A stretch of DNA of 64,000 nt from Lutjanus erythropterus (GCA_020091685.1 CM034597.1:32516801-32580800); one strand, 5' to 3'; positions 27,455-40,212 are shown, counted from the first letter of the stretch. Made by a program: numbers and translations. Notes: generated by a model not told the origin, from the sequence alone.

Positions 27455-27880
27455 GTACGCTGGGGGGAGGGAGGAGAGGAGGAGAGGAGGTGGCACGGGA
27501 GCATAATGAAGAGAAAGAGAAGGGGCGAGATGATGGAGGGGGAGGAACAACTAAAGGAGAATGAAGAGGAGAGGGACAGGAACAAGAAGCCAGAAGAATA
27601 CGAGGGGGGAGGAGAAGGGGGGGAAGGGGAGCTGAGGGTGATGAGGATGATGAAAAAGAGGCAGGAAGGGATTAGGCTGAAAAGAGGAGGTAGAGCAGAT
27701 AAAGTGATGGCAGTGGAGGAGGATAGGGAGAGCTCAACAGTGAGGACAAGGCAGCAGGAGAGGAAGAAAGATCTAAGACGAGACATCTAGAGAGGTAAGT
27801 GAAAAAAAGATGAGAAGAAAGGATGAGAAGACGCTAAACGAGGGGGAGGTAGAGTAGAAAAAGCAGCCAGAGGGAGAACT
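27455..27880. repeat. polypurine tract (GA/GGA-rich)
   Basis: The plus strand is dominated by G and A over about 400 bases, so the nos1ap transcript would be CU-rich here. It contains a G-quadruplex motif at 27604-27638 (G6, G7, G4, G3 with loops of 7, 2 and 6). The 94- and 132-residue frames across it are low-complexity artefacts of composition. Confidence 0.7.
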
Positions 27881-28574
27881 TTGTTCCTGCGCATCTCTGG
27901 ATGTCTTGATTCTCTACCTGTTCCTGAAGGCGTTCATAAATAGTCCACTTTAAACTGTAAAGTGGATGCTGAGCAGATAATAAAGAGGCCAATAAAAGCG
28001 AATGGGAGTCGGGCTGGGAAGGGGAGAACTGAGACTGAAAAGCTGGTTGTCGGAGCAATCGTGTGTGTGGTCTGTCAGTGAGCGGTTTGTAATCCTGTAG
28101 GACTGTGGCTGCAGGTGCCAAAACCTCATCGTAATCCCTGTCTGACTGCTTGTTTTGCTGCGATCTTGCCCTCTCAGACGCAGCCACCATGTGCCGATGA
28201 AGAGCTGGGTCTGCAGCTCTTATTTCCAACCCGAAGAATCAGGTTGGAGGCCATCTCGCCAACATCTGACAGGCCGAGTGTCACTAAGGACAGAAAATCA
28301 AAGGGAGGAGGTGATAGACGAGCGCAAGAGGGACACCCCCCGAGCACACACACAGTGGACACCCACACGGCTATCTAGACAGCAGTTAAACACCCGCCAT
28401 GAAAGTGCATCCTCACACTTCAGCAGGGACACCTCAGGCTGCTCTGGTGTGTCAGACGGACGCACACACTGATTCACACCTCAGACCACCATGGTAAATG
28501 ACAGGACATTTTCAGGACAAACTCCCTCTCCAGAGGTTGAACTGAATCAATTAATTTTTAAGTGAAAACATACT

Positions 28575-28885
28575 CAGGGTTGTCGAGGGTTGGGTTGGTT
28601 TCCATCCATTTTCCTGCGTTTATCGGTCGCTGTATTGTGGTGGCAGCAGGCTAAGCTGGGTAAGCTAAAATGGTCCAAACATCCTTCTCCCCAGCAGTGC
28701 TTTCCAGCTTTTCCTGAGGGATCCCGAGGCGTTCCAAGACCAAATAAGAAGCATAATCCATCCAGCATGTTCTGGGTCCACCCCAGGGTCTCGTACCAGT
28801 TGGACGTGCCCGGAAAACCTCAGAGGAGAGGCGCCCAGAAGGCATCCTGATCAGATGCCTGAACTATTTGGCTCCTTTCACCATG
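28575..28885 (+). repeat. interspersed LINE/SINE-like repeat copy
   Basis: Contains CTCCCCAGCAGTGCTTTCCA, GGGATCCCGAGGCGTTCCAA, TCTGGGTCCACCCCAGGGTC, AGTTGGACGTGCCCGGAAAA, GGCGCCCAGAAGGCATCCTG, ATCAGATGCCTGAACTA and TGGCTCCTTTC in the order of a high-copy teleost repeat (recalled as part of a LINE). The frames in this block (28574-28850) are not genes. Confidence 0.7.
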
Positions 28886-29089
28886 AAGGAATGGTTGCTC
28901 TGTTCTGAACTATGGATCAGAGAAAAGCAGCAAGTCCCAATATTTGACGAGCTGGAACAAGAAAATATTTGGTATTTTTGCTTGATACAGAATGACCTAT
29001 GTGATTATGTGCAGACTTGCACAGATTGCACAACACTTGTTGCTAACTAGGATAGCAGTGCATGCAGTACGTTCACACTTTATCATGTA

Positions 29090-29235
29090 AAGAAAATTTT
29101 ATTAAGTTTTTTAAGATTTATGACATTTTTCTGACATTTTAGGGACCAAACAACTAAATGATCAATCAAGAAAATGACTGGCAGATTATCTGGTAATGAA
29201 AATAATCATTAGTTGCAGTCCTAAAAGTCATCATC
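29090..29235 (-). repeat. fragment of the AGGGCTGCAA element, reversed
   Basis: CTGACATTTTAGGGACCAAA, CAACTAAATGATCAATCAAG and AATAATCATTAGTTGCAGTC match the first part of the family seen at 22438, on the opposite strand. Confidence 0.6.
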
Positions 29236-30134
29236 ATTCATTGGTTGCCCATTGCAGACGACCTGCACTGCATCTGTGCAAAAGCTAACTTTTTCTTCCT
29301 CACACCTCATGATAAAAATACAACTTAGGCAGGAAAGTTGCAGTTCAGAAGTATTTCTGAAAAGGCACCGATGACTGAATCACTGCAAATTAAACATTCA
29401 GCCACACTGATCAAATCACTGATGTCAAAAGCAGGCATTTTACTTCTGATATCTGATGGAAAACGCAGTAACGTTCCTCTGAAGTTGACCTCTACTTCTG
29501 AAATCTCTCCTCTCTGTCAGACACAGCATCTTTTCCACCACAACTTTCCATGTTGATGCTGCAGGGCAACCATGTCAAAGTTGCAACCGACTCAACATGA
29601 ACTCCAAATCTCCTACATCACCGCCGTCTACCCACCTGGCTCAGGGCACAACCCAGACTCATTCCCCAATTTATTGCTGACATTTACAGGCGGGGGCGGA
29701 GAGTCAGGTGGTGCAGGGGATGATGCTTGTAGTGTCTGCGTGGGGAGGGAAGAAGATTCTAAATGAGAGGCTGGGAGGGAATCCTGCAGCATCTGTGTGC
29801 TGTTACATTACATTATCTTGTCAGAGAAGGAAGATGAGCAAGTGAAGCAGTGGGCTGTGAACAGCGGCACCAGCTTGTTTGAGGAATACAAGCAAAAATG
29901 AAAAGATGGAGGGAGGGATCAAAGGAGGTATAGATGTAATTGGAGTGCGGTTAATACTGCTGACAACTCAGTTTGATGCTGTTTGCCTAGTTTGTCATCG
30001 TCAGCTTGGTGGATAAGGAGGGTGGCGTGTGCACTTTCCTCAAACAGGAGGATGTCTTCATCGTGCGCAAACATTCAAACTCACTGGATCAGAGTTAATT
30101 CCCTGACTAAACCAGCAGAAAATACACTGTAAAT

Positions 30135-30695
30135 CCAAGGGCTATTCGCGTTTAGTCGAATAAATGATTAAAAGTCGCTAGCATCGGTAGTTGGCACCAG
30201 AAATACAAGTCAGTATGTATATCAGCCATTCATTAATATTTTATAAGCAACGCTGGTTAACAGTTGCCTCCAAGATATTACACAGCCGCCCACCACTAGT
30301 CAGTGCTGCAGCTTCGGCAGAAAGAAGTCTTCCGCGTCCTCCGGCACTAATGCCCAGACGTAAACCAGTCAGGTGGAATGTGGGAGAGATAACAATCACC
30401 AAAACCAGCTGCATTTTTGGTATGAAAAATGAAAATGTTTGTCTGTAGGCTGTGTCAAGAGTAAACTAGTGTATCTGGATGTTAATGATAGAGGTGGGGC
30501 CCATTCGACCCAATATCAGTATTTTTAATTAAATTCAATTTCATTTCTATATCCCCAAATCATAACAAAGTTAACCTTAACTTTAATACACACATGTTTT
30601 GGACTTTGTTTAACCTTATCAATTAATAAATTGTGCTAAATTCCAGCTGTTTTCTGAGTCTTACGTTTGTTCACCAGTCGCCAGGAACATCCCTT
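30135..30695 (+). mobile_element. non-autonomous transposon copy 1 (partner of 36295-37130)
   Basis: Shares with 36295-37130, in order: GGCACCAGAAATA, GGTTAACAGTTGCCTC / AATTAACAGTTGCCTC, GCCCACCACTAGTCAGTGC / GCCCGCCACTAGTCGGGGC, TTATCAATTAATAAATTGTG / TTATCAATTCATAAACTGTG and CAGGAACATCCCT. No open frame of note. Confidence 0.7.
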
Positions 30696-31149
30696 GTATA
30701 TCTACACACAGATAAAAGATCCTCTCTAAAACACTGCTGTAAAAGGTAAAACCTTATAAAAGTTTATGAGATTCACTGTCATTTATTGGTTGCATATCCT
30801 CACAAGGGTGAACTAAATACAAATAAAAAGGAAAACGTCTCCCTCCTTTTTAAATTTATTAAGCGATTTCCTGTCCCCTCTCCCACGACCAGGAGCAAAT
30901 GGGACGACCTGGATCTTGGATATTTATCTTGAGTTATTTAATGTTCCCGGGATTAAAATGTTAATAAAAATTCTGCAGGATGAGATATATTTCGGTGGCT
31001 CTGCGGACGTTAATTATGAGAAGGGACGGATCAAATTAAGTCTGTGTCTCCATTAGTTACAGCAGGGGCTGACAAAGTCGCCCCTGTTTCTGAGAAAAGA
31101 ACCCGTGAATCAGCCAATGTTTCACTCAGGCTCTGATGAAGGGCAGGAC

Positions 31150-31380
31150 AATGTGAAGGGCTTAACAGATTGTTCGAGGAAAAGGACAGCGTGGGGGGAT
31201 GGAAAGGGGGGCCGGGACCATCGAACGCTACCGAGAGGGGGATAAAATAAAAAGAAGTGATGGAAAGGGGGAGAAGAAAGGTGGGATTGGAGAGAAGACA
31301 GATAGAGGACGAGATGAAGGGAATTTGCAGGGAAAAACATAAAGCTGTGGTAGAGAGAGACAGGCCAGTCAGGAGAGAAA
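31150..31380. repeat. second purine-rich tract
   Basis: GA-rich on the plus strand (for example GGAAAGGGGGAGAAGAAAGG), CU-rich in the nos1ap transcript. Similar shorter tracts occur at 23690-23790 and 33120-33170. Confidence 0.5.
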
Positions 31381-33927
31381 TTTATTGAGGCTTGATTTAC
31401 AGTCCAGAACTTCACTGGGGAAACCTGGCAGGAGGTGCGTGTTTAGAGTAATACTGTATATGTGCAGATATGCAAGTAGAGAAAAAGGAACAAGTTGTCT
31501 AGACAGAATACACACATAAAAATCCTGGAAAATGGATGAAAGTAGTCTGATATTCAAACTGAATTGCCACTTTGTTACTACTCTCTGTTTTCACTCCGAC
31601 GTTTTTGCTGTGGTAGCAGTTTGCAGAATAATTCGTAGTCGACCCTGAGGCTGCGTGAGCCAGCATGCATACGTTAGCATGCATGTTGTTATTATGGTGA
31701 TGAAGGAACTGAGCCTGAAGGTGAAGCTCCCAATTTATAGGTCAATCTACATTCCAGCCTTCACCTGCGATAATGAGCTCTGGGCAGCAACCAAAAGAAT
31801 GAGATCACAGATATAAGCGGCCAAATTGCAGGGTGTCCGGACCCTTAAAGACAAGGTGACCAATATGTAATAAAAAATGCTTATTAAACATTAAATTGGA
31901 TGTAGGCTAAATGCAGGGCTGAGAGAGAATCTCACCACGATAAAATATTTGAGTTTGTTGATAATTATTGATTATCTTGACTTAAAGAAAAACAAAAGGT
32001 TTAATTTTCTATTGTATTTTCTATTTAACAGCCTTAAGAGTCTACTTATCAAGGCAAGTGGTTATAGTGCTAATAGGCTGCCATAAAAAAAAATACCATT
32101 CCAGGAAGCTGACCCATCTTTTTTTTTTATTTCCTAATTTCCTCGCTGTCTGTACTCATTTTCTTATTGCACAATACGGTTGTGTCACATGTTAATGGTG
32201 TAACAACACACCCGTTATATAATTGGCTGGCTGCCTGTCACTCGCTGCATATATAGGTCAAATATACATATATATTTTCTGATATTGCAACCTATTCCTC
32301 CACCGTAGCGCCAAAAGCAATGTTACTTTCACTTTCAGCCACACTTAATGTGTAGCAGTGTGACATCATTCTGTCAACAAGTCGTAATATTGCCATATGA
32401 CTTTTTTTAATCATGAAAAAAAACGTAACCATATACTGTGAACAATACAATATGGCACCTAGAATCTACATCCAGTGAGTAAAACAAGGCTGTTTATAAA
32501 CTGGGGGTATTTGTTAAGCGCTTTCATGGCGTGAAAATCTACTTGTGACTGAATTTGAAGTTTTTCAACTCTGATTTTGCTTAATCATGTGCATTTCACT
32601 TTCACTTTCAGGCTAACCTCACACTGCCTTTAAGATCTGCTGGCATGCAAGGCTGCCTCCTGCAGTATCCAGTTGAATAAATCATTATCCTGTTCACGAC
32701 TGAATTACTTACCCTTTTTAATACTTGTGTGTTAACCTGTATGCAGTTTCCCTGATGCATCTAGTAATAGTTGGCCAGTTCATATAGCAGTTAGATAAAT
32801 AATAGTTTTCAAGCTTTGACTCCTGCTTTATCAAGCTATGCCATCTCTGAGCAGTCAGCAGCTCACTAACCCATTTACTATCTGTTGAACAATAAAGCTA
32901 GTTAAGCATTAGCCACTTTTTAAATACACTCGGCTTATGTGGGATTTACAGCCTGCCTCCTGATTACCTCACTGACAGCAATTCGGTCCAGCAGAAAGTG
33001 GCAACTGTGTAGATAAACCTGACACTGAGCAAGTGCTGAATAACACATTAATGTCATCTACACAAATACCCATCATGCTCAATTGATCCACTGGTCCAGT
33101 CCCCTCCGGTGCAGAAAATCAGAAGTTGAGGAGGAGCAGGAGGAAAGGGAGGGGAGGTAACGAACCATGCGAGGGTCATTATTAGCTCACTTTTTGACCT
33201 TTCAACTGTGACCTCAAGTGAGAAAAGGGTCTCTGAACAATATCTGTGAGCGCAGGGCAGAAAAGAGAGAGGGCTTGAAGAACACAAAGAGAAGATTTAA
33301 AATGTTCTTCAAATACATTCATGAATAAAAAACAGAGGTTTTGCGAGAATCTTTACCCACTTTAAAACAGCGGGGAGGAAGACAAACAGAAAATATTCCT
33401 CTGAAAGCATCTTCCCCCAGACAAACCCCTCAATCGCTGTTCTCCAAACTGCTTAAAAATGGTTTTATTTACTAAACAAACATTTGCATTTTATGCACAG
33501 GCGTGAGACAAACAGGTCACTTCTCGTGCTGATGTCCTAGAGACGGCGGGATTTGCGATAGGCTGCTGGTCATCATTCATTTCTTAAAAAATGCAGCAAT
33601 AACCTTTACACGCTAGCAGATGCACCTGCTCTCTAGTTTCTAATGTGATCTGCACTGCAAGACTGTACTTCCCGTCCCCAGAAATGACATTTCGGGAGAG
33701 GCAGCAATGACTCACAAACCAGAGGAGAGGGCATCACACCTGCCATCAAAGGAGACCGCAACAAAAATCTATTCAGGAGAGACTGTTTGGCTCTTCACTT
33801 TTAACAGCATGGTAAACAACAGGCCTGGATAACAACTGTGAACTTCTTTTTTCAATTTATTTGTTTACTTGCTAAACTTTTTCATTTTTTGAACAGATTT
33901 CATTTTGTCTTGTTTTGCAATGAGGTC

Positions 33928-33933
33928 ATATAC

Positions 33934-33990
<57 letters not shown>
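33928..33990. repeat. (TA)n microsatellite
   Basis: ATATAC/TATATA array with two C and one G interruptions. Confidence 0.95.
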
Positions 33991-34364
33991 GCTGAAATAA
34001 TGCATTTTTCAATTCTCCAGATCTGAAGGAGGCTAAAAAACACATGCTGCCAGCTGAGGTGACCCTTTATCCACTTTTTTCCTTTGTCTGTTTCTCCATC
34101 AACAGCATTGTGTTTACTGTTTCAGTCACAGTCCACAAAGACAGCAAGCACCTCCTGTTTCTGAAGTCACTGAGTGGCTACACAACGAAAGATTAATCAC
34201 AACTTCTCGAAACTGTTAAGAAGAATTTTGCAGCGGCTTGTTTGATTTTGCATGTTGTTTGGTCTGGTGGACTGGTTTTAACATCTGAATGCAAGGCAGT
34301 AAAAAACATATTTAATAACTAAGACATTTTCTAGACTGGCTTAAAAGTACATAACTATATTGAT

Positions 34365-35210
34365 AACTATGGCTGTACCTGAATAAGAAATTTACAGTCG
34401 AATCAGATTTTGCTGAATCAGTCTTTTTTCACTTCAGTGCGCCACACTAAATTCCTATATCAGCCTATATGAGTATGTTCTCATCAGCATCTCTCAGACC
34501 AGCATGCAGCTGCTGTCCAGCATCATATGACCTGTATGCTCCACACTCCTTCACGCCATAAATAAGATGTGTTTTTTGGTGCGCTTCATTTTGTTTCTGC
34601 CGTATTTGAATGAAGCTAACTGCAGTTCTTCAAAGGAAGTCTGGTTAATTTGTCGAGAACAATCAAACCGCTATTTCTGGTTAAACAAAATGTATTTATT
34701 CTTAAAAAAAAAAAGGTTTGTCACTGTAGTGATCCTTTACATAAATTTGTCAGACGCATATAATAACAGTCTGAGCCTGTCAGTGGCAAAAAGCAAGCGT
34801 CATCTACCCTGCGCACTCTGCTGCTGGTGCAGAGGCTGACAGTGCATCACCTGCGCTTCATTTCTATCATTCCTCTCTGCTTCCATCATAGTTGGTTTTG
34901 TGGTTTGTGGTGATTTAGAGGCTCAGTTTGTAAAGTTTACAGCCTGTCATGCTGTTGCATTGCTTTGTGTGCAATGAAGCAGCTTAAAAACAAGATCTGA
35001 AATTTGTTTACCGGCTGCTCATTTCACCCTCCATCAACAGATGACCACGCATGTTGTCACAGGGATGTTTTTTTTCCCAAGTACACCAGCTAATTTAAAA
35101 ATATATTTATAAATCCTCATTGAAATTTTCTCGCTGTGGATTTTTCTATCCATTTTATCCTGGTACTGTAATACACACTGATGATTTGAATCTTTGACTT
35201 AGTTGCAGCC
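34365..35210. mobile_element. putative inverted-repeat element
   Basis: The left end ATGGCTGTACCTGAATAAGA...AGTCGAATCAGATTTTGCTG and the right end ATTTGAATCTTTGACTTAGT-TGCAGCCC look like complementary termini of one fish element type. The interior (for example 34441-35140) shows nothing coding. Confidence 0.4.
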
Positions 35211-36009
35211 CAATTTGACTGATTGATCACATTGTTTGGTTTGTGGTAATTAATCAGTGCAGCCTATTGCCACACCAGGGGAAAAAAGAAAACAATTTTT
35301 TAACAGTTGGGAAAAGTAGATCAAACAGTTAGACATAACTTGGAAGAACTCCTCAATATGCTGCTGAAGTTGGAGTGTGCATCCAGTTGAAGCAAGTTGA
35401 GCAAGCTCCTGTCTGCTAACCACTTTCCTGCTAGAAAGTGATGCAGGAAGCTGATATCAACAATCTGTGAGGCATTCATGCCTTTAAGAGAGCAAAGAAC
35501 TTTTTATTAGCCAATCGAACAACTTCTGCTGACAAGCTGCATGAATCTTTCTTCAGTGTCATGAAGCGGATGAGAATATTCATTCGAGTGAGTCCTCAGT
35601 CAAAATAAGACCTGTTTATTCAGAGCAATTTTAAGCACCAAATGACAAATAAAACACAGGGGAACCCCTGCTGAATGGGGTCAGTGAACAGGAATTAATT
35701 CAGAAATAAATAACCTCTCTAGTTCTGAGTGGAGGGGCACCTTCATTCAAAGTACCATCCACTTTAAAAGGAAATGTCAGAGAGCTACATTAGTCAAGAA
35801 CAAAAAAAAAATGATAGTAAGTGTACAATTGAAAAAGCCCTCCAACAGTTTAGTGAGCTTTACACTCCTCTGCCTGAAGATGCTGCAGCTCGTGGTTTAT
35901 AATGTGATTAGGTAAACCAGGAGGGCTGCGTGTGAGTATGTGTGACGCAGGAGACAGGTACAGACAGAAGCAGCCTGAAGTCAAAAGCAGGAACTTTGCC
36001 CAGAGACTA

Positions 36010-37220
36010 ATGTTGCCACAATATTAGAATTTTTCACTTCAATTCAATACAAGTATAAAAAAGATACTCAATACCTCTCTCAATGTCATGGCAAAAAGAA
36101 AAAAGTCCTACAGAATGTATTTTTCTCTTTTTTTATTAACAACCTGTACACCGTGCTGGTGCAGAAAAAGTCCCTGAACACTGTTATGTTTTGCTGCAAG
36201 TCAACATTCAGGCAGGAAAATAAAGACTGACCTGAACTGAAGTCTTGAATGAGCTATTTAATAATTTTTTATAGCTTTGTTTCTTTCAAGTGGGGATGTA
36301 CGTGACGAGGCGACAACACGATTAAACACCACCACCCTCACTAGTCGGCACCAGAAATATTAATAGTTGGTTAAACTGGTTAAACTATTTATCAATAGTT
36401 TATTCAGGTACAGTGCCAATTAACAGTTGCCTCTAAGGTGTTGGGTGCAGCTGCCCGCCACTAGTCGGGGCCGCGGCCCCATCAGACAGCAGCCCCTCTC
36501 GCCGTACATCGTAAGCGTGTATACCCTGATGGCCCAGGCAACCCCGGATGTTTTTAATCAGCAAAGTCGGACAGATGACAGCTCATAAAACCAGCACAGT
36601 TTGGCAGTGTTTTAATCTAGAAAATAGAAATAACACTGAATGTAGACTGTGACAGAATTAACTGGTAATAGTCACTCGACCGGTGCAACATGTGACTACA
36701 TTCAGCGCAGACACAGACATTAACCTGCAAGCAGAGCAGCTGCTGCTGCTGCTAACACTGCTAACGCTACCCACACTGTGTGGCAGGCTGCCAGCTAATG
36801 TCAGCTCCGTCAGAGTTGTTTACTGCAGACAATGTGATCCACTTCAGTCTAAAAAGATGAAGAATGATGAAGAATGTTTTGTAGGTTAATGTGCAATGTT
36901 CATGTTGCACGATGCAAAGTGGCACATATTTCAGCAGCATTTAAAATGTGATTTGGCTTCAAATGGCCCTTAGTACAGACAGTATGTTTTCAGACAGTGT
37001 TTAACATTATCAATTCATAAACTGTGCTCAATTTTAACTGTTTATTTACTATTAGACTACTCAACTAGTCTAAATTAAATTTTGCATTTAATCAACAGGA
37101 AAATTAGCCGACAGGAACATCCCTAATTTTAATCACGTTCAAATGTATGATGAACAGAAATCACATAATTTTAAAAATGTGGTATTGAAAAAGTATCAGT
37201 GCTTTTGACAACCTTACCAG
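36010..37220. mobile_element. inverted-repeat element interrupted by another element
   Basis: The left part (about 36010-36120: GCCACAATATTAGAATTTTT...GATACTCAATACCTCTCTCA) and the right part (about 37150-37220: AATGTGGTATTGAAAAAGTA-TCAGTGCTTTTGACAACCTT) look like the two ends of one fish element. They are separated by the copy at 36295-37130, which belongs to a different family. Confidence 0.5.
36295..37130 (+). mobile_element. non-autonomous transposon copy 2, inserted in another element
   Basis: Begins GGGGATGTACGTGACGAGG and ends GACAGGAACATCCCTAA, so the tips are roughly complementary (GGGATGT / ACATCCC). The body matches 30135-30695 in the same orientation but is longer, including a GC-rich block GGGGCCGCGGCCCC (36466-36480). 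Confidence 0.65.
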
Positions 37221-38907
37221 TAGGGGTTCAACAATTAATCGGCATACTCAACAAAAATCAATGAGAAATTAGTTTCCAATTAATTTAATTGTCAACAATT
37301 TGTTGGTTATGTCATTGCACCTATTTTCCACACCGTAGAGCTGAACTAAACATTGTTTTTCCGGAGCTGATGGAAGTACCCAGTGAGCCGTCTTCCTGTA
37401 CTCTGCTGAGAGGTGCACGTGTGATAGCAATCGGGAAACTACAGGCAAACACACTGAAATTGTTAAGAAATTACTGGTACACACACTGGAATAATTTCAC
37501 CAAGTTTTATATTAAAAACCCCTCAATGATTTAAAAAGGCATCATGTCCTTTGCCATGCGTTTGGGAAAATGTTAACTTTGACTGATGCTAGACAGTACT
37601 GACAATTACTTTTTCAAAGTGCAGTAATCAAACACGGTTATTTAAAATTTGAAATTAAAATTGAATTAAAATTTGAAAAGATAATACTAATTGCCTAGAA
37701 TTTTATCATGGTTTATTGTAAAACTGATTATCGTTTCATCCCCAGGAGAAACACAGACAACAACAGGCTTAAGGAATCCTGCAGTTCCTTGAAAAGTGAT
37801 TCCGGGGGCAAAAATTCTGGAGTCTTTGGGTGGAAATGCGGCTTAAGAAGCATGTGAATGAGTTTCCTCTGACCTGAAACGACAGTGTTATGTCTGCAGC
37901 ATTATTCCTCACTGAGTCATTCTGTCTGTTACTCAGATGTGTTAAACAGACAGGGCCGCTACTCCGCCGTTGCTGTGGAGAGCAGGGGACAGTGCACAGG
38001 CATGTATGGAGAATGGCAGCCAAGTTTGCCAAGCTTTTAATAAACTAGGATTGGCTCAGTTCCCGCTTGGGTTTTTGGCCACATGAATTGTGGCCATGGA
38101 TATATTTCACAGTAAATGCTGGTTCTTCAGAGACACTTTCTGCTTGGACATTTTTAAAATAAATGACACCACTTTTCATTGAGTTTTAGAGTGAATTGGT
38201 TACTGTGCAACTTTTTACATGCCATCTGCTCCTGTAAATAGGATTCCATCTGAAAAAAATCAATTTCCACTATTAAAAAATACCCAGGACCCACAGTTCT
38301 TCTCATTAATGTCCTTGCTGTGGTGAATAATGATATAAGGCTGTAGAGTATCACAGAGCTGTGTGCTGATAAAATGCATTTATCATGAAGCAAAGGAAAA
38401 AAGTGCACTGTGTTCACCAGAAATAGAGACTGTTTGGAGGTCTGTCCTTCTTAATGCAAGACACCTCTGCTGTGACGTACATATATTAATCCGGGTGGAT
38501 TGACGGGAGAGGCATTGAGCTCCTTTACCTTGTTAACGTCAATCAAACTGAGGCAGGTTAACTCCAGACGCCGCTAATTAAAAGCAGATCTGTGAGACAA
38601 CAGCCAAAATACAAACTCACTCTTGATGTTGCATAATAATGATTGTCACTTAAACTTTCTCATCATCATTATCATCCTCTTACCTAATTTGTTTCTCCTC
38701 TTTATTTCTATTTTCTCCCGTTTTTGTGATGATCTGTCATTCCCACCTGCAGCATCACCTGCTGGGTCTATAATAAAACACTGTGAGGTCTTATAAATAA
38801 GGATGTCATTATAAATTCCAGACAAAGTCATGACAGAGGAGTTGTGGTTAATGTGCTGAGACAGTTCTTGAGTAAATAAAGCCTCTGCTACCTTATGAGT
38901 GTCAACA

Positions 38908-38910
<3 letters not shown>

Positions 38911-38945
<35 letters not shown>
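38911..38945 (+). repeat. (TG)n microsatellite
   Basis: 35 bases of uninterrupted TG. Confidence 0.96.
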
Positions 38946-38948
<3 letters not shown>

Positions 38949-39229
38949 GCTATGGATGCAGTAAATAGAGCATTATATGCAAAGTCTAAGTCAAAAGCAC
39001 AAACAACCATGTAATTACTTCCCTGAGTCATTCAGCTTAGCTGTAGCAGGTAATAGTGCTGCCTCACCACAAATATTACAGCTCGTTCATCTTTATGTGA
39101 TACTGTATTGATACCTGCAGGGACAATCTGGCAAGATGGGTGAATTAAGATGCTGATATTTCATTATTTGAAATTTCTGAAATTCCTTGCCAAGTAGTTT
39201 TATCCTTGTCATGTCGAAGCCTCTGGGGA

Positions 39230-39480
39230 CCTCAGAAAATCAATCAACTCACAATTATGAGCTGCAATTATGAATTTTAAAACTGATTAATTGCTCCCGT
39301 CATTTGGCGGTAAAAACATCAAACACTTGCTTGTTACAGCTTTTTAAATTTATGAGGATATAATTCTTTTTTCCTTTTTTTTTCCTTTTGAACATCCCTA
39401 TAAATCAGTCACCCTTGTCAGGTTGGCTCAAAAAATAATGAGGTTCATCAAATTTCAGCGGTTTCAGCTCTAGTAAGTCA
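39230..39480 (-). repeat. degraded copy of the AGGGCTGCAA element
   Basis: AGAAAATCAATCAACTCACAA at one side, TTACAGCTTTTTAAATT in the middle and GGTTTCAGCTCTAGTAAGTC at the other resemble the family at 22438. Strongly diverged. Confidence 0.4.
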
Positions 39481-39823
39481 CTATTTTTGATATGTCATAG
39501 ACATAAATCAATTTGTATTTATAAGATTCTGTCATGATAAAGTACCCTGATTTATCATAGCTATGTGATTCATCAGATCAAAAACTCACCATGTTATTTT
39601 ATCTATAAAGTTTTATACTCTGAATTTTCAGATAATTTCATGATGTATGTCAATATATGGATGTAACAATATATAAAATATCAATATATTGCAATAAAGC
39701 AAACCATACTGGACTGTGACAGTATCTTCTGTGATACTACATGGTTAATTATTTTATTATATAAATGTTATCTTGTAAGAGGATTGCTACTGACTGCTGC
39801 ATCGCATTGCCAAAAACATTTAA

Positions 39824-40212
39824 TGCCGATTGACCCTTATAAACTCCACCCTTTTTCAGTCTGTGCTCAAATGACAATTGAACAAGCTTGGTACCTTGAT
39901 CAACTTTCTCCTTTACTGTTTGGTGTACTTGCTAGGCTCATCTATGTTGAAAAAAATGTTTTTCTCAAAACATTGCTAAGGACCTGTAAAAGCAACATGT
40001 AACTTAGCTAATGTCGGCAAAATGCTAGCTAGCTGGCTAGCTAGTGTACATTCATTATTAGTTCGCTAGTTAGCTTGCATTTTGCTTACATTAATCGACT
40101 AAAGATGTGATCCTGTATGTCGCTTTTACAGGAAACAGAGGTATCCAGCTGGTTCAACTATTATTGGAGCACAAAGGGAAAAGGGGCGGGACTTAGGAAG
40201 GGTCAATTGTCT
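39824..40212. mobile_element. 390-bp fold-back element with long inverted repeats
   Basis: The left arm reads TTGACCCTTATAAACTCCAC, then GTGCTCAAATGACAATTGAA, CAAGCTTGGTACCT and CCTGTAAAAGCAACAT. The right arm, complemented, reads TTGACCCTTCCTAAGTCCCG, then GTGCTCCAATAATAGTTGAA, CCAGCTGGATACCT and CCTGTAAAAGCGACAT. Arms of over 100 bases therefore pair, leaving a centre made of TAGCTAGC-type palindromic repeats (40022-40080). The frame at 39784-40002 is inside it and not a gene. Confidence 0.75.

Noticed and set aside
27388-27790. Ser/Pro-rich frame (minus) and Glu/Arg/Lys-rich frame (plus), the latter followed by GAGAGGTAAGTG
   Set aside because: Both are products of the polypurine tract. 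The donor-like sequence after the plus-strand stop is expected by chance in GA-rich DNA.
28170-28240. GCCACCATG Kozak-like start near 28190
   Set aside because: The frame stops two codons later.
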